64,000 nucleotides of DNA from Methanocalculus chunghsingensis (GCF_018132105.1 NZ_JWHL01000006.1:1-64000); one strand, 5' to 3'. Shown: positions 50,859 through 61,788, counted from the stretch's first letter. Numbers and translations are program-made. The notes: a model not told the origin generated them from the letters alone.

Positions 50859-51725
50859 ATGCAACTGATCGTTCTTGTTGATAACACAACCCTCATCGAC
50901 AGATACTATCGGGCTGAGCCCGGCCTCTCCTTCATACTCCGGGATGGCGACACCAGGATCCTCTTTGACTGCGGATATTCTGATCTCTTCATCGCAAACG
51001 CAGATGCAATGAAAGTCGATCTCAACTCCATCAACAGCATTGTCCTCTCCCATGGCCATATCGATCATACCGGGGGTCTCATTCCGCTCATACGATTCTA
51101 CCATGCGATCCCGGATGGGGATACCCCCGGGACGAGGCCATCCATCATCACGCATCCTGCGACATTCGGACGGAAGGTTTCAGAAAAGGAGGGGGATGTC
51201 GGCTGTCCGGTGACGAGAGATCAGCTTGCCGCAATCGGGGACCTGCACCTCTCTGAGCGCCCTCTCAGGATAAGTGATCGTATCTGGTTCCTTGGCGAGA
51301 TACCACGTACCGATCCCTCCCGAACCCAGAAGAGTACCGCTTCTGTTGAAAGCCCGGCCGGGTGGGTTCCGGATCCGGTGACCGAGGACTCCGCACTTGT
51401 CTATTGCGGGGATGAGGGGCTTGTCATCATCTGTGGCTGCACCCATGCAGGGATTGAGCATACCGTCTCATATGCGCGTGAAATCTGCGGGGATGAACGT
51501 GTTGCGGCTATTATCGGGGGGCTTCATCTCTATTCAGCATCTCCTGAACGAATTGCCGGAGTTGCTGACTGGTGCGCGGAGGAGGGGATACCGGAGATCT
51601 ATCCCTGCCACTGTACCGGCCTCCCAGCGACGATCGCCTTTTCAAAACATCTTACGGTCATACCTATCGGGGTTGGAAGTCACCTCACATGGGATGAGGA
51701 GCCGGTATCCCTTGACAAAGTTTAA
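50859..51725 (+). CDS. Metallo-beta-lactamase-fold hydrolase, MJ0301-like
   Basis: This 288-residue protein has the metal site [10 protein letters not shown] near residue 65, HPATF near 105, CGCTHAG and GGLHLY. The group (COG1237) includes the MJ0301 enzyme assigned as 7,8-dihydropterin-6-methyl-4-(ribofuranosyl)aminobenzene-phosphate synthase, on the methanopterin route, which fits a methanogen. The assignment rests on overall pattern and not on substrate-binding residues. The arginine decarboxylase gene starts 16 bases later. Confidence 0.8.
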   Translation: MQLIVLVDNTTLIDRYYRAEPGLSFILRDGDTRILFDCGYSDLFIANADAMKVDLNSINSIVLSHGHIDHTGGLIPLIRFYHAIPDGDTPGTRPSIITHPATFGRKVSEKEGDVGCPVTRDQLAAIGDLHLSERPLRISDRIWFLGEIPRTDPSRTQKSTASVESPAGWVPDPVTEDSALVYCGDEGLVIICGCTHAGIEHTVSYAREICGDERVAAIIGGLHLYSASPERIAGVADWCAEEGIPEIYPCHCTGLPATIAFSKHLTVIPIGVGSHLTWDEEPVSLDKV

Positions 51726-51741
51726 ACTCCGTCGAAAACGA

Positions 51742-52296
51742 ATGATGCTTATGGTTGTTCCCCAGAAGGTTTTCTTTACAAAGGGTGTCGGCGTCCATAA
51801 GGACAAACTCGCTTCTTTTGAGCTTGCCCTCAGAGAGGCAGGCATCGAGAAATATAACCTCGTTTATGTGTCGAGCATCTTTCCACCCAACGCCACAACC
51901 GTTTCACGTGAGGAAGGGTTAAAAGAGCTTAATGCAGGCGAGATCGTGTACTGCGTCATGGCACGTAACGAGACGAAGGAAGCCAACAGGCTCTCTTCAG
52001 CTGCCATTGGACTTGCACTTCCAAGGGATGCCAACGAGTACGGATATCTCTCAGAGCATCATGCATATGGTGAGACCGCACTTGTATCCGGTGAGTATGC
52101 TGAGGATCTCGCCGCGACGATGCTTGCCACGACACTTGGTATCGAATTTGATCCGGATAAGGCATGGCAGGAGCGGGAGCAGATCTATAAGGCGAGCGGT
52201 AAGATCATCGAGACGACACATATCTGCCAGTCGGCTGAGGGCGACGCTGAAGGCCGATGGGTGACCGTCATCGCCGCTGCTGTCTTTGTCCTTTAA
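51742..52296 (+). CDS. pdaD: Pyruvoyl-dependent arginine decarboxylase
   Basis: This enzyme makes agmatine for polyamine synthesis and agmatidine-tRNA. The proenzyme self-cleaves at the Ser44-Ser45 bond in [10 protein letters not shown], which gives the pyruvoyl group. Other family parts are [19 protein letters not shown] and [11 protein letters not shown]. At 184 residues it is normal. ATG codons at 51742, 51745 and 51751 are all near the family start; I take the first. Upstream in-frame codons lie inside the hydrolase gene and are not credible. Confidence 0.92.
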   Translation: MMLMVVPQKVFFTKGVGVHKDKLASFELALREAGIEKYNLVYVSSIFPPNATTVSREEGLKELNAGEIVYCVMARNETKEANRLSSAAIGLALPRDANEYGYLSEHHAYGETALVSGEYAEDLAATMLATTLGIEFDPDKAWQEREQIYKASGKIIETTHICQSAEGDAEGRWVTVIAAAVFVL

Positions 52297-52334
52297 TTTC
52301 ATTGCAATTTCTTTTTTAAGGGGATGATGCTGAG

Positions 52335-52937
52335 ATGGAGATCGCTGGTATTCCTCTCGTCGATCTCTATACATGGGTAATCATTCCCCTTTTCATAGTC
52401 GTTGCACGGATCATCGACGTGAGCATCGGAACGATCCGGATCATCTTCGTATCACGTGGATACCGGTTCCTTGCCCCGGCGCTTGGATTCTTTGAGGTGA
52501 TCATCTGGCTGCTCGCAATCGGTGAGATCATGAAGAACCTGAATAATCCGGCGGCATATATTGCATATGGGCTTGGTTTTGCTCTCGGAAACTATCTGGG
52601 GATTCTGCTAGAGGATCGCCTCTCAATCGGCCAGGTTATCGTCCGTGTGATCACCAAACGGGATGCATCCGTCCTTGTCGAGATGCTGAAGCAGGGGAAT
52701 TACGGTGTCACCACCATTGATGCTGAAGGGGCGACCGGTCAGGTGAAGCTCATCTTCCTTGTGATAAACCGTTCCCGCCTGACTGAGGTGATCGAGCTGA
52801 TCAAGCACTTCAATCCGGCTGCTTTTTACTCGGTGGAGGATGTCCGATCGGTGAAGGAGGGGGTATTTCCTATGGAACGATCGGGCTTCCTCAGCTCCCG
52901 GATCAATGCGATGAAGGTCAGGCGCAAGCAAAAATAG
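52335..52937 (+). CDS. UPF0316/DUF2179 membrane protein
   Basis: The protein has three hydrophobic helices (residues 10-80; VVARIIDVSIGTIRIIFVSRG is the family mark) and a soluble C-terminal DUF2179 domain (about 95-170; ITKRDASVLVEMLKQGNYGV). This soluble part binds nucleotides in some relatives. Function is unknown. It follows the arginine decarboxylase by 38 bases and converges on the HEAT-repeat gene with 4 bases between. Confidence 0.85.
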   Translation: MEIAGIPLVDLYTWVIIPLFIVVARIIDVSIGTIRIIFVSRGYRFLAPALGFFEVIIWLLAIGEIMKNLNNPAAYIAYGLGFALGNYLGILLEDRLSIGQVIVRVITKRDASVLVEMLKQGNYGVTTIDAEGATGQVKLIFLVINRSRLTEVIELIKHFNPAAFYSVEDVRSVKEGVFPMERSGFLSSRINAMKVRRKQK

Positions 52938-52941
52938 GATA

Positions 52942-54117
52942 TTATTTATTGAGGCGTTCAAGTGCCTCAAAGGCCTCCCTCCGGACGGAAGGATCATTGT
53001 CGCGGAGGAGATCGGTGAGTGGCTCGTGAGCCTCATGACTTCCGATTTCGCCGAGAACGGTGGTTGCCTGCCTCCGGACGACGGGATCCTCATTCCTGAG
53101 GTAGGTGATCAACGTTCGTACTGCCGGCTCTCCGATTCCGGCAAGAATCTCCATTGCACCTTCACGGATTCTGCTCTCCCGGCTCTCAAAGGCTGCCGTG
53201 ACTTCGGGGAGGGCAGCATTCCCGAAAGCCGCGAGGGCGATGATCGCCCCGTCTCTGACTTCCGGATCAGGATCAGCCAGAGCTCCGATGAGGTGCGGAA
53301 CAGTATTGAGATCCCTGATTCTGCCGAGAATGCGAATCCCGGTCTTTCTCATTGTTGGATCTTCATGCTGAAGGAGTGGAATGATTTTTCCGCATGCAGG
53401 GGATCCGATCTGTGTCATCGCCTCCTCTATCCGTAGTCTGATCTCTGGATCAGCTTCCTGGAGTGCCTGAATGAGGGGTGGTACAGCGGTCGTTCCAAGT
53501 TGAGTGCAGGCATGAATGGCAGCATTTCTGACCCGTTCGTCATGATCTCCAAAAAGAAGAAGGAGTGTTGGTATTGCACGATCATCAGGGAGATATCCAT
53601 ATGCCCGTGCAGACGCGGCACGGACTTCCGGATCCTCGTCACTGAGTGCTTTATTCAGGGGTTCAATCCGTCTCTCCCCGCCCATCAGGGCGATCGTCTC
53701 AATCGCACCTGATCTGATCGCCGGGGACGGGCTGTTGAGTGCCGATACGAGTGAGGGGAATGTGGTATCGCCGATGAGATGCAGGGCTCTGATCAGCTCC
53801 CTTCGTACATCGCTTCTCCCTCCCTCAAATGTCTGGATCATTGGTGTGACTGCCGGTTCCCTGATCCTGATAAGCCCGGCAGCTGCCCCCCTCCTGACCC
53901 TCCAGCTCTCATCATGGAGGGCTGTGATCAGGAGGGGTATTGCTGCCTTGCCGATCTCTCCAATCGCCGAGACTGCATGAAGGCGGACCTCGGGATCCGG
54001 GCTGCCGAGGGTCTCATCGAGAGATAGCCTTGGAAGATGCGCTTCTTCCTCCCCCCCTTCCTCAATCTTCTGACTGTCTGATCCAATTCGTGATCTGAGA
54101 TTCCTCAAAAAACCCAT
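52942..54117 (-). CDS. HEAT-repeat protein
   Basis: This 391-residue protein consists of about eleven HEAT/PBS-lyase repeats of roughly 31 residues (for example EVRLHAVSAIGEIGKAAIPLL, ERVRNAAIHACTQLGTTAVPP, DPVVRRQATTVLGEIGS). It has a short charged N-terminal tail and no membrane segment. Such superhelices bind partner proteins; no enzyme can be named. It is divergent from nothing; cofD lies upstream on the same strand, 75 bases away. Confidence 0.85.
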   Translation of the reverse strand: MGFLRNLRSRIGSDSQKIEEGGEEEAHLPRLSLDETLGSPDPEVRLHAVSAIGEIGKAAIPLLITALHDESWRVRRGAAAGLIRIREPAVTPMIQTFEGGRSDVRRELIRALHLIGDTTFPSLVSALNSPSPAIRSGAIETIALMGGERRIEPLNKALSDEDPEVRAASARAYGYLPDDRAIPTLLLLFGDHDERVRNAAIHACTQLGTTAVPPLIQALQEADPEIRLRIEEAMTQIGSPACGKIIPLLQHEDPTMRKTGIRILGRIRDLNTVPHLIGALADPDPEVRDGAIIALAAFGNAALPEVTAAFESRESRIREGAMEILAGIGEPAVRTLITYLRNEDPVVRRQATTVLGEIGSHEAHEPLTDLLRDNDPSVRREAFEALERLNK

Positions 54118-54192
54118 AGACTTCCTCTGTATGTTGGTATCGGTGGACGGATTGTATATATTTACTCTTTTTTATCTACAGTTAATTTTTCC

Positions 54193-55098
54193 TCATCGGC
54201 GCCCCTGGATGATCGAGAGGAGATCCCAGGCGAGGGACTCGCTCTGCTTTACCCCTGTCATCATCGTGTCGAGCCGGAGGCTCCCCGGAACCTCGATGGG
54301 ATCGCGGACATCCTGAACGAAGAGATCGATGACATCCCCGTATGCATCGCGTGTCCCTTGTGAATCCGGGGGATATCCCCATGCTTCCATCAGCGCTGCT
54401 GCCGGCCCCGAGATTGGTCTGCTCCCGATAAAAGGACTGATGGCGATGACGAAAGCTTCTCTCAGCGCCTCCTGCATTCCTTCACATTCAAGGATTGGAC
54501 CGATGCTTGTGACAGGATTGGACGGACCGATGATCACCGCATCGCTCTTTCTGATCCGCTCAATGGCTGCATCCGTTGCAACCGGGGGCGTTTCTGCCTC
54601 CCGTTTGATCCCCGAGATGGCGACATTCCCCCGATGCTTCACCCAGTACTCCTGGAAATGCATCGGCCCGTCTGCGGTCTGCACATGCGTTGCTACGGGT
54701 GTGTCGCACATCGGGAGAACCTCCGCTTCGACACCGAGAACAGATCCGATTGCCCGGGTTGCTTCAGTCAGGGTCTCTCCCCGCCTGAGAAGCTCCCCAC
54801 GTGCAATATGAATGCCGCGATCCCGGTCTCCGATGGAGATCGATTCGGGCATTCCGATCCGCTCAAGGTACCTGTTCGTCTCAAAGCTGTCCCCCCGGAT
54901 ACCCCACCACGTCTCGGTATTGAGAATTCCGGCAAAGAGGTACAGCACTGTATCGATATCCGGGGAGAGATGATTTCCTGAGATCCAGAGGTCTTCAGCA
55001 GTGTTGACGATGACGGTGATCTCGCTGTCATGGAGCACCTGGCGGATTCCGCGAAGCAGCTTTGGTGTCCCTGTTCCACCCGAGAGAAGGGTAATCAT
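54193..55098 (-). CDS. cofD: 2-phospho-L-lactate transferase (CofD)
   Basis: CofD joins the phospholactyl (or phosphoenolpyruvyl) unit to the deazaflavin Fo in F420 synthesis. The first residues [16 protein letters not shown] hold the conserved glycine loop; [31 protein letters not shown] and [13 protein letters not shown] follow. Length 301 is typical. It fits the F420-dependent formate dehydrogenase in this window. It is divergent from the kinase gene, with 26 bases between starts. Confidence 0.93.
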   Translation of the reverse strand: MITLLSGGTGTPKLLRGIRQVLHDSEITVIVNTAEDLWISGNHLSPDIDTVLYLFAGILNTETWWGIRGDSFETNRYLERIGMPESISIGDRDRGIHIARGELLRRGETLTEATRAIGSVLGVEAEVLPMCDTPVATHVQTADGPMHFQEYWVKHRGNVAISGIKREAETPPVATDAAIERIRKSDAVIIGPSNPVTSIGPILECEGMQEALREAFVIAISPFIGSRPISGPAAALMEAWGYPPDSQGTRDAYGDVIDLFVQDVRDPIEVPGSLRLDTMMTGVKQSESLAWDLLSIIQGRR

Positions 55099-55124
55099 GG
55101 TGATAACATCGTGTCTCAGGATAG

Positions 55125-57533
55125 ATGAGTCTTATCAAAGGGATCGAATGGGTAGATTTTTCGTCTCGTCTCACCTGCCTATCAATAGTAACCCTTTCTG
55201 ATATGCAGAACAATCCGGACTCGCACCTGGCCTTCTTTGCGGAGAGGACAGAGGATCTGGTGTACCGGCTCCGCATCTCCCCTGACGGCACTCCTGAAGT
55301 GCTGTACATCTCACGATCCGTCAGGAGTATCCTTGGATATGATCCCGCTGAATTTTACCAGAATCCGTCTCTTCTCTTCAGCCTTCTTCCCCCCGAAGAG
55401 CGCGGACTCTTTCTAACGATTGATGGCGGTGAAGTGGAGTGTGTCTGGCCGCTCAGTCTCATCCGCAAGGATGGCAACATTCGGTTCATCGAGACGAAGA
55501 ATGTGATTCATCGTGATCCCGTGAGTGGATACTTCATTGTCGAAGGGATCGGCCGCGACAGGACAGAGGAGCGGCAGAAGGAATCTGATCTCCGCTCCCG
55601 TGACAGAATCCTTGAAGCAACCTCCTATATGGCATCCGAACTTCTCACCGGAAAAGAATGGCTGGACCGGATCAAGGGGGCGATCGGGAGGCTCGGCGGT
55701 GCTGCGAATGCCTCCCGTGCATATCTCTATCAGATGAATAGTGGCTCGCCCCGTCTCTCTGCTCATCTCGTGGCTGAGTGGGCCGCGGATGGGGTAAAGG
55801 CAGGGTCGCCCCCATATCTCGATGAGAAGGATTTTGAGGGTTCTGTCGAAGCGATCTTCTCCGGGATGACGATCGGAGGGCCTCTCGGGGCCCTCGGCCC
55901 CTTCGGTCTGACGGCGCTCCGTGCTTCTCCGGATCTCCGTTCGATATTGATCGTCCCGATTGCAGTGCAGGGTATGGTCTCGGCCGTTATCGGGTTTGAT
56001 GAGTGCCGGTATGATCGGGTCTGGAGTTCCTCTGAGGTTCTGGCACTCGAGACGGCAGCAAGGATCATCGGGGCTGCAATGGAAGGCGAAGCCCATCGAC
56101 ATGCCCTCATGCAGAGTGAGAGCCGGTTCCAGCGTCTCTTCCAACAAGCACCACTCGGGATGGTCATCGCAGATCATGATCTCCGGATAACCGATCTCAA
56201 TCCCGCATTTTTGACGATGACCGGCTATACGGCACCTGATCTGATCGGTCGGACATTCCGGGATATCACCCATCCCGATGATCTCCCCGGCAATGAAGCA
56301 GGGATACAGGAGCTTACCAGAGGAGTGCTGGATCATTACAGAATCCAAAAACGGTACATCAGAAAGGACGGAGGCGAGATCTGGACACAGACGGACGTCG
56401 CACCCTTCAGAGTGAAGGGGGGTCTTGGATATATAGCAATGATCGAGGATGTCACACTCCGCAGGCAGGCAGAAGAGAGGCTCTCAGAGAGCGAAGAGAT
56501 GCACCGGTCCTTTTTGCAGCACTTTCAGGGGATTGTCTACAGGAGCATTGAGGGAGAACCTGTCTTTCTTCATGGCGCTGTTCTGGAGATCACCGGGTAT
56601 ACTCCCGAGGAGATTAAAACCGGAAACCCCCTCTGGGAATCTCTCATTCACCCGGCTGATCTCGCCCATATCCGGTCACGCTATGCAGCATTATATGCAA
56701 CACCGGGAGATCGGTTCGATGAAGATTACCGGATCATCATACGAGATGGCAGGGTCCGATGGGTGCATGAGATGCTCCAGCACCGTATCGGGGGCGATGG
56801 TCGTTTGATGATCGAGGCTGCAATCTATGATATCACTGATCGCCACCGGATGGAGGAGGAGCTTTCCAGGTCCAATGAGAAGCTGAACCTTCTGCAGAGC
56901 GTCACCCGGCATGATATCCTCAACCAGGTGATGATGATCTCTGCCTATACCTCCCTCCTCTCTGACAGTATCACAGATACCGAATGTTCCAGGTATTGTG
57001 CGGAGATGGAGAGGGCAATCGACCGGATCCGGGATATCGCCGGATTCACCTATGATTACCAGAGCGTCGGCCTGAACGGTCCGGTCTGGCAGGACCTTGA
57101 TGCGGTTGTAAGGCGTGCGTTTATGATACGGGATCCGGAGTCCGTGGCCCTCGAGATGGATCCGGGTGGCTATGGGATCTACGCCGATCCCCTCCTTGAG
57201 AAGGTCTTCTACAACCTCATCGATAACAGTAGAAAGCATGGTGGAGAGGGGATATCCAGGATCATGATAACCTGCATCGAAGATGATGGTGATCTCTGCA
57301 TCCTTTGTGAGGATGATGGTGCAGGTTTTGATCCCACCCTCATACCCTCCCTCTTCCTCAATGGAAAGAGGGAAGGATCCGGACTTGGTCTTCTGCTGAT
57401 ACGTGAGATTCTTTCCATCACCGGTATATCCATTGAAGCTCTCCCCTCGCAGATGGGTGGTGCAGGGTTTCGGATCCGGGTCCCACATGACCGGTGGCGG
57501 AAGGAGATATATATCACCCCTCCTGCATCATAG
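55125..57533 (+). CDS. Multi-PAS histidine kinase
   Basis: An 802-residue soluble sensor kinase without membrane helices: PAS at about 30-145, GAF-like at about 160-325, PAS at about 330-450 and 455-580, then a short dimerisation helix with the H-box [11 protein letters not shown] near 600 and a C-terminal HATPase ([29 protein letters not shown]). This is the common methanogen layout for cytoplasmic redox or ligand sensing. No response regulator is adjacent; the one at 47229 is a possible partner. The start may be 55125 (CAGGAT upstream) or 55203. Confidence 0.88.
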   Translation: MSLIKGIEWVDFSSRLTCLSIVTLSDMQNNPDSHLAFFAERTEDLVYRLRISPDGTPEVLYISRSVRSILGYDPAEFYQNPSLLFSLLPPEERGLFLTIDGGEVECVWPLSLIRKDGNIRFIETKNVIHRDPVSGYFIVEGIGRDRTEERQKESDLRSRDRILEATSYMASELLTGKEWLDRIKGAIGRLGGAANASRAYLYQMNSGSPRLSAHLVAEWAADGVKAGSPPYLDEKDFEGSVEAIFSGMTIGGPLGALGPFGLTALRASPDLRSILIVPIAVQGMVSAVIGFDECRYDRVWSSSEVLALETAARIIGAAMEGEAHRHALMQSESRFQRLFQQAPLGMVIADHDLRITDLNPAFLTMTGYTAPDLIGRTFRDITHPDDLPGNEAGIQELTRGVLDHYRIQKRYIRKDGGEIWTQTDVAPFRVKGGLGYIAMIEDVTLRRQAEERLSESEEMHRSFLQHFQGIVYRSIEGEPVFLHGAVLEITGYTPEEIKTGNPLWESLIHPADLAHIRSRYAALYATPGDRFDEDYRIIIRDGRVRWVHEMLQHRIGGDGRLMIEAAIYDITDRHRMEEELSRSNEKLNLLQSVTRHDILNQVMMISAYTSLLSDSITDTECSRYCAEMERAIDRIRDIAGFTYDYQSVGLNGPVWQDLDAVVRRAFMIRDPESVALEMDPGGYGIYADPLLEKVFYNLIDNSRKHGGEGISRIMITCIEDDGDLCILCEDDGAGFDPTLIPSLFLNGKREGSGLGLLLIREILSITGISIEALPSQMGGAGFRIRVPHDRWRKEIYITPPAS

Positions 57534-57541
57534 ATCTGATC

Positions 57542-58792
57542 ATGCTTAGGAACGGGGTTGCGGCCTCGCCCGGCAGGATAATCAAAGATCCTGTCCATGG
57601 CGATATTGAGGTCGATGCCGGTATAGAGAGCCTCCTGGATACCCCTCCTGTCCAGAGGCTGCGGATGATCCGGCAGCTCGGTTTTTCGTTCCTTGTATAT
57701 CCGGGTGCGAATCATACCCGGTTTGAACATGCGCTCGGGACGATGCACCTGGCAACCCATCTCTGCCGCCATCTCTCTCTTGGCGTTTTGGAGACACACC
57801 TCCTCCGGGCTGCTGCCCTCCTCCATGACATCGGCCATGGCCCGTTCTCCCATGCATCCGAGCCGGTGATGGAGGTCTTCTGTGGCCATGGACATGACCG
57901 TGTCCGGGATCTCCTTGATGATCCGGCAACCGCTTCCGCACTTGCCGGGCTGGATCTCGATCCCGATGAGGTGGCGGCGGTGATTGCTGGCAAGCACCGG
58001 CTTGCCGGGGTGATTCATGGCGAACTGGATGTTGATCGGATGGACTACCTTCATCGTGATGCTCATTATACCGGGGTTCCTTATGGTGCGGTTGATGCCC
58101 ACCGGATCATCAGAAGCACACTTCTCTCAGAGACAGGGCTCGTCCTTGATGAGTCCGGGGTTCAGGCGGCAGAATCACTCCTCGTTGCGAGGACCCTGAT
58201 GCGGCCCGCCGTCTATTATCACCATGTCTCGCGGATCGCAGAGCGGATGTTTCTGATCGGTGCGATGGCGCACTGTGAAGACGGGGGCGATCCGAAAGAG
58301 CTGGTCGGGATGGATGATCCCGCCTGTATTATGGCGTTACGGGAGTCGGAGAGCGGGATCGCCCGTTCAATCATTCACCGCCTTCTCACGCGGGATCTGT
58401 ATAAAAGGGCGGCCTATGTCGGAATCGGGTCCCTGAACCGTGCCCGCATCCCGCAACCTGATCTTCGTGACTCCTTCAGGCTTGCTGAGGAGATCGCCGC
58501 CGCAGCAGGGGTTGATTCCGGGTCTGTAGCGGTTGATATCCCATCGTTTCCCCATGATCTGATGATAGGGGTCTCGGTGAAAAATCACCATGATATCGTC
58601 TCACTTGATGAGATATCTCCATTAATCAGGGGAATGAATGAGATACGGCGATCCCAGTGGCGGCTTGGGGTCTATGCTCCGGCAGAACACCGGGATCGGG
58701 TCGCTGCTGCTGCGGCCGAGGTTCTTAATCTCAGGCCGGTCACAAAACAAGATAAGCTCCTAATAGATACAGATGAAGTGGAGGGTAGATAA
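57542..58792 (+). CDS. HD-domain phosphohydrolase (COG1078/dGTPase-like)
   Basis: The metal motif is RFEHALGTMHLA, ALLHDIGHGPFSH and DVDRMDYLHRDAHYTGV, as in dGTPase-like YdhJ/SamHD1 relatives. The start PGRIIKDPVHGDIEV is the family N-terminus. Substrate could be dNTPs or cyclic nucleotides. I place the start at ATG 57542; a GTG at 57494 within the kinase gene is in frame. Its end lies one base before the ubiX GTG start, so it forms the first gene of the next operon, although its link to isoprenoid genes may be only positional. Confidence 0.85.
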   Translation: MLRNGVAASPGRIIKDPVHGDIEVDAGIESLLDTPPVQRLRMIRQLGFSFLVYPGANHTRFEHALGTMHLATHLCRHLSLGVLETHLLRAAALLHDIGHGPFSHASEPVMEVFCGHGHDRVRDLLDDPATASALAGLDLDPDEVAAVIAGKHRLAGVIHGELDVDRMDYLHRDAHYTGVPYGAVDAHRIIRSTLLSETGLVLDESGVQAAESLLVARTLMRPAVYYHHVSRIAERMFLIGAMAHCEDGGDPKELVGMDDPACIMALRESESGIARSIIHRLLTRDLYKRAAYVGIGSLNRARIPQPDLRDSFRLAEEIAAAAGVDSGSVAVDIPSFPHDLMIGVSVKNHHDIVSLDEISPLIRGMNEIRRSQWRLGVYAPAEHRDRVAAAAAEVLNLRPVTKQDKLLIDTDEVEGR

Positions 58793-58793
58793 C

Positions 58794-59345
58794 GTGAAAG
58801 AACTGGTCGTCGGGGTAACCGGCGCAAGCGGCATGATCTATGCGGAACGGCTCCTCGCTGTTACGGCAGGACGGTGCCGGATACACCTGATCGTCTCTGA
58901 GACGGCAGAGATGATCGCAGAGCTTGAAGGTGTGTCATTCTCCGGATTCGATGTTATTCATGAGACGAACAGCGATCTTGCAGCCGGCATCGCAAGCGGA
59001 TCGTTCCGGTTCGACGGGATGGTGATCGTCCCCTGCTCGATGAAGTCGCTTGCCGGAATTGCTCATGGGATCTCGGATTCACTGATTGCACGGGCTGCTG
59101 ATGTCTGTCTCAAGGAGAGGCGGCCGCTCGTCCTTGTCCCGAGGGAGACACCATATTCCAGGGTGCACCTCGTCAATATGCTCGCCGCCCATGATGCCGG
59201 GGCGCTTATCCTCCCGGCATCCCCCCCCTTCTACCAGAAGCCCGAGGTTATCTCTGATCTGGCAGATATGATCGTCTCCCGGATCCTTGATCACCTCCGG
59301 ATAGAACATGCAATAGGAACCAGATGGAGTGGCTACCATGCGTGA
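58794..59345 (+). CDS. ubiX: Flavin prenyltransferase (UbiX)
   Basis: UbiX makes prenylated FMN, the cofactor of UbiD decarboxylases, from FMN and dimethylallyl phosphate. The start GVTGASGMIYAERLL, the middle VIVPCSMKSLAGIAHGISDSL and PASPPFYQKP are family marks. GTG at 58794 has GAGGG 8 bases upstream; an ATG at 58773 in the previous gene is less likely. It overlaps ubiD by 8 bases, which fits delivery of cofactor to that enzyme. Confidence 0.93.
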   Translation: MKELVVGVTGASGMIYAERLLAVTAGRCRIHLIVSETAEMIAELEGVSFSGFDVIHETNSDLAAGIASGSFRFDGMVIVPCSMKSLAGIAHGISDSLIARAADVCLKERRPLVLVPRETPYSRVHLVNMLAAHDAGALILPASPPFYQKPEVISDLADMIVSRILDHLRIEHAIGTRWSGYHA

Positions 59346-60582
59346 ATATATCGATAGTCTCAGGGAGGTGGGTCTCCTCATCGAATATGAGGATGAAGTG
59401 GATATCGTCTATGACGCACCGAAGATAGCATATGGAACCGATCGCCCCCTTTTCTTCCACAACCTCAGTGGCGGGCACCGTGGTGTCATGAACCTGACAG
59501 CGAGCAGGGAGACCCTCGCTCTTGCCCTTCGAAAGGATCTCAACAGGATGGTCCCGGAGCTTGCCGCATGCAGGTACGACGGTGCGATCGTTGATGAGGG
59601 GAGTATTCAGACGAATTCCCCGGATCTCAGTAAAGTTCCGGTTATGACGCACTTTCCACTGGATGCAGGCCCCTATATCACTGCGGGCATCGTCTTCTCC
59701 TCGTATGGCGGTGTTGAGAATGCCGCGATACACCGGATGCTCGTCTCGGGCAGGGATCAGCTCACTGCCCGTATCGTCGAGGGTCGGCATACCTATCAGC
59801 TGATGAAGGCTGCTCATGCGGCAGGAGAGAAGCTCCCGATAGGAATTGCGATCGGGGTTCATCCGGCGGTCACCTTCGCATCATGCACCCGTGTACCCCA
59901 GGGGAGGGAACTGGCGTATGCAGCCGAGCTTCTCGGGGGGGATATTGGTGTTCGAACCCTTGGAAACGGTGTCAGGGTTCCGGATGCGGAGATCGTCCTT
60001 GAAGGGTATCTTACAGCGAAGACCGCTCCCGAAGGGCCTTTTGTGGATATCACCGGGACGTATGATCCTATCAGAACCCAGCCGGTGATCGAGATCACCG
60101 GGATTGCGGCAAAGCCGGATCCGATCTACCATGGGATCCTTCCGGCAGGTGCTGAACATCGCCTTCTGATGGGTGCACCATATGAACCCAGGATCTATCA
60201 GTCGGTCGCCGGGGTGACGAAGGTGCGGGATGTCCTGCTGACACGGGGGGGTGCCGGGTATCTTCATGCCGTCGTCTCGATAGAGAAGCAGACGGAGGGT
60301 GATGGGAAGAACGCCATCATGGCAGCTTTTGCCGCACATACCTCACTCAAGCATGTCGTCATCGTCGATCCCGATATCGATATCCATAATCCCGAGGATG
60401 TCGAATTTGCAATTGCAACCCGTCTCAGGGGGGATACCGATATCATGGTGGTGAGTGGTGTTCGTGGTTCATCCCTTGATCCCTCCCGGATTGCTGATGG
60501 CATGAATGTGAAGGTCGGGGTGGATGCGACGATCCCGCTGGGGAGAGAAGATGAGTTTATACGAGCAGGATGGGATGCGTAA
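59338..60582 (+). CDS. UbiD-family decarboxylase, probable anhydromevalonate phosphate decarboxylase
   Basis: This UbiD-fold, prenyl-FMN-dependent decarboxylase has 414 residues. The family features are HNLSGGHRGVMNLTASRE, NAAIHRMLVSGRDQLTARI, AEHRLLMGAPYEP and IVDPDIDIHNPEDVEFAIATR. Its partners, UbiX and the aconitase X large subunit, match the archaeal mevalonate route in which phosphomevalonate is dehydrated and then decarboxylated to isopentenyl phosphate. That is known for Aeropyrum and Methanosarcina; its role here is inferred from gene order. GGAG 8 bases upstream supports ATG 59338. The stop shares a base with the next start (TAATG). Confidence 0.88.
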   Translation: MREYIDSLREVGLLIEYEDEVDIVYDAPKIAYGTDRPLFFHNLSGGHRGVMNLTASRETLALALRKDLNRMVPELAACRYDGAIVDEGSIQTNSPDLSKVPVMTHFPLDAGPYITAGIVFSSYGGVENAAIHRMLVSGRDQLTARIVEGRHTYQLMKAAHAAGEKLPIGIAIGVHPAVTFASCTRVPQGRELAYAAELLGGDIGVRTLGNGVRVPDAEIVLEGYLTAKTAPEGPFVDITGTYDPIRTQPVIEITGIAAKPDPIYHGILPAGAEHRLLMGAPYEPRIYQSVAGVTKVRDVLLTRGGAGYLHAVVSIEKQTEGDGKNAIMAAFAAHTSLKHVVIVDPDIDIHNPEDVEFAIATRLRGDTDIMVVSGVRGSSLDPSRIADGMNVKVGVDATIPLGREDEFIRAGWDA

Positions 60583-61763
60583 TGGAACTTGACAGATCAG
60601 ATGAAGAGGTCCTTGCAGGGGAGTACGGAGAGACACGGCGAATATGTATGGAGATTCTTGTCGCTCTCGGCAAGGTATACGGAGCAGAGCGTCTTATTCC
60701 GGTATCCAGTGTTCAGGTTGCCGGGGCATCATACAAGACGATCGGTGATCCCGGACTGGAGTGGCTACAGAACCTGGATGCACGTGCAGTGGTTCCGGCA
60801 TTTTTAAATCCCATCGGGATGCCGAGGGATGACTGGAGAAAGATGAAGATTGATGAAGGGTTTGCAGAGAAGCAGCAGGAGATCCTTGATGCGTACCGTC
60901 GGCTGGGCATTTCCCTCTCCTGTACATGCACTCCGTATTACCATCAGCTCGTTCATTATGGCGATCATCTCGCCTGGTCCGAGTCGTCGGCTGTCTCATA
61001 TGCCAACTCTGTCATCGGTGCACGGACGAATCGTGAAGGTGGCCCGTCTGCCCTTGCATCCGCGTTGATCGGAAAGACGCCGGAGTTTGGGCTGCATATC
61101 GTCGGGAACCGGATTCCGGATCTCGTCATCGAGGTGGATGATCCCGATGCAACAAAGCAGTGGGGATCTGCTGAGTATGGTGCGCTCGGCTACCTTGCAG
61201 GAAAAGAGGCCGGAAACAGGATTCCATGCTTCAGAGCCATCCGTCCAAACCGGGACCGGCTGAAATCACTCGGAGCGGCGATGGCAGCAAGCGGGGCGGT
61301 CGCCCTCTATCATGTTGAGGACATCACCCCCGAGGCGAGGGTTCCGTTCTTTAAAAAGTCATTTACACTCGATCAGAAGGAGACGGTTACCATTCCGGTT
61401 GCGGACGTCAATGCCCTTTTCACTGAAATTGAAGTGAATGCTGTCGCCGTCGGGTGTCCGCATCTCTCAGAGGATGAACTCCGGACACTTGCCGGGCTCC
61501 TCTCCGGAAAGAAGGTGAAGAAGGAGTTCTTCGTCTTTGCCTCAAAGGAGATGATTGATGAGCACCATGATCTCGTCGGAACCATCGAAAAATCGGGTGC
61601 ATCTGTCTACCCTGATACCTGTATGGTCGTCTCTCCTGCGACAGACACCCTCGGTTCCGTGATGACAAACTCCGGCAAGGCCTTCACCTACCTTCCGACG
61701 ATGTGCGGTGTTCTTCCGCGCCTTGGGACCATTGAAGAGTGTGTCAGGGTGGCGACCGAATAA
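60582..61763 (+). CDS. Aconitase X large subunit, probable phosphomevalonate dehydratase
   Basis: This DUF521/AcnX large subunit has 393 residues with Fe-S ligands among SCTCTPYY near residue 110 and later cysteines, and the signatures AWSESSAVSYANSVIGARTN and GVLPRLGTIEECV. In archaea the large and small (DUF126) subunits form phosphomevalonate dehydratase, giving trans-anhydromevalonate 5-phosphate, the substrate of the UbiD enzyme just upstream. The small subunit is not present next to it in this window and must be elsewhere. Alternative AcnX roles, such as proline-related dehydratase in bacteria, are less likely with these neighbours. Confidence 0.85.
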   Translation: MELDRSDEEVLAGEYGETRRICMEILVALGKVYGAERLIPVSSVQVAGASYKTIGDPGLEWLQNLDARAVVPAFLNPIGMPRDDWRKMKIDEGFAEKQQEILDAYRRLGISLSCTCTPYYHQLVHYGDHLAWSESSAVSYANSVIGARTNREGGPSALASALIGKTPEFGLHIVGNRIPDLVIEVDDPDATKQWGSAEYGALGYLAGKEAGNRIPCFRAIRPNRDRLKSLGAAMAASGAVALYHVEDITPEARVPFFKKSFTLDQKETVTIPVADVNALFTEIEVNAVAVGCPHLSEDELRTLAGLLSGKKVKKEFFVFASKEMIDEHHDLVGTIEKSGASVYPDTCMVVSPATDTLGSVMTNSGKAFTYLPTMCGVLPRLGTIEECVRVATE

Positions 61764-61788
61764 CCCCCCTTTATTACTTCTCAGAATA

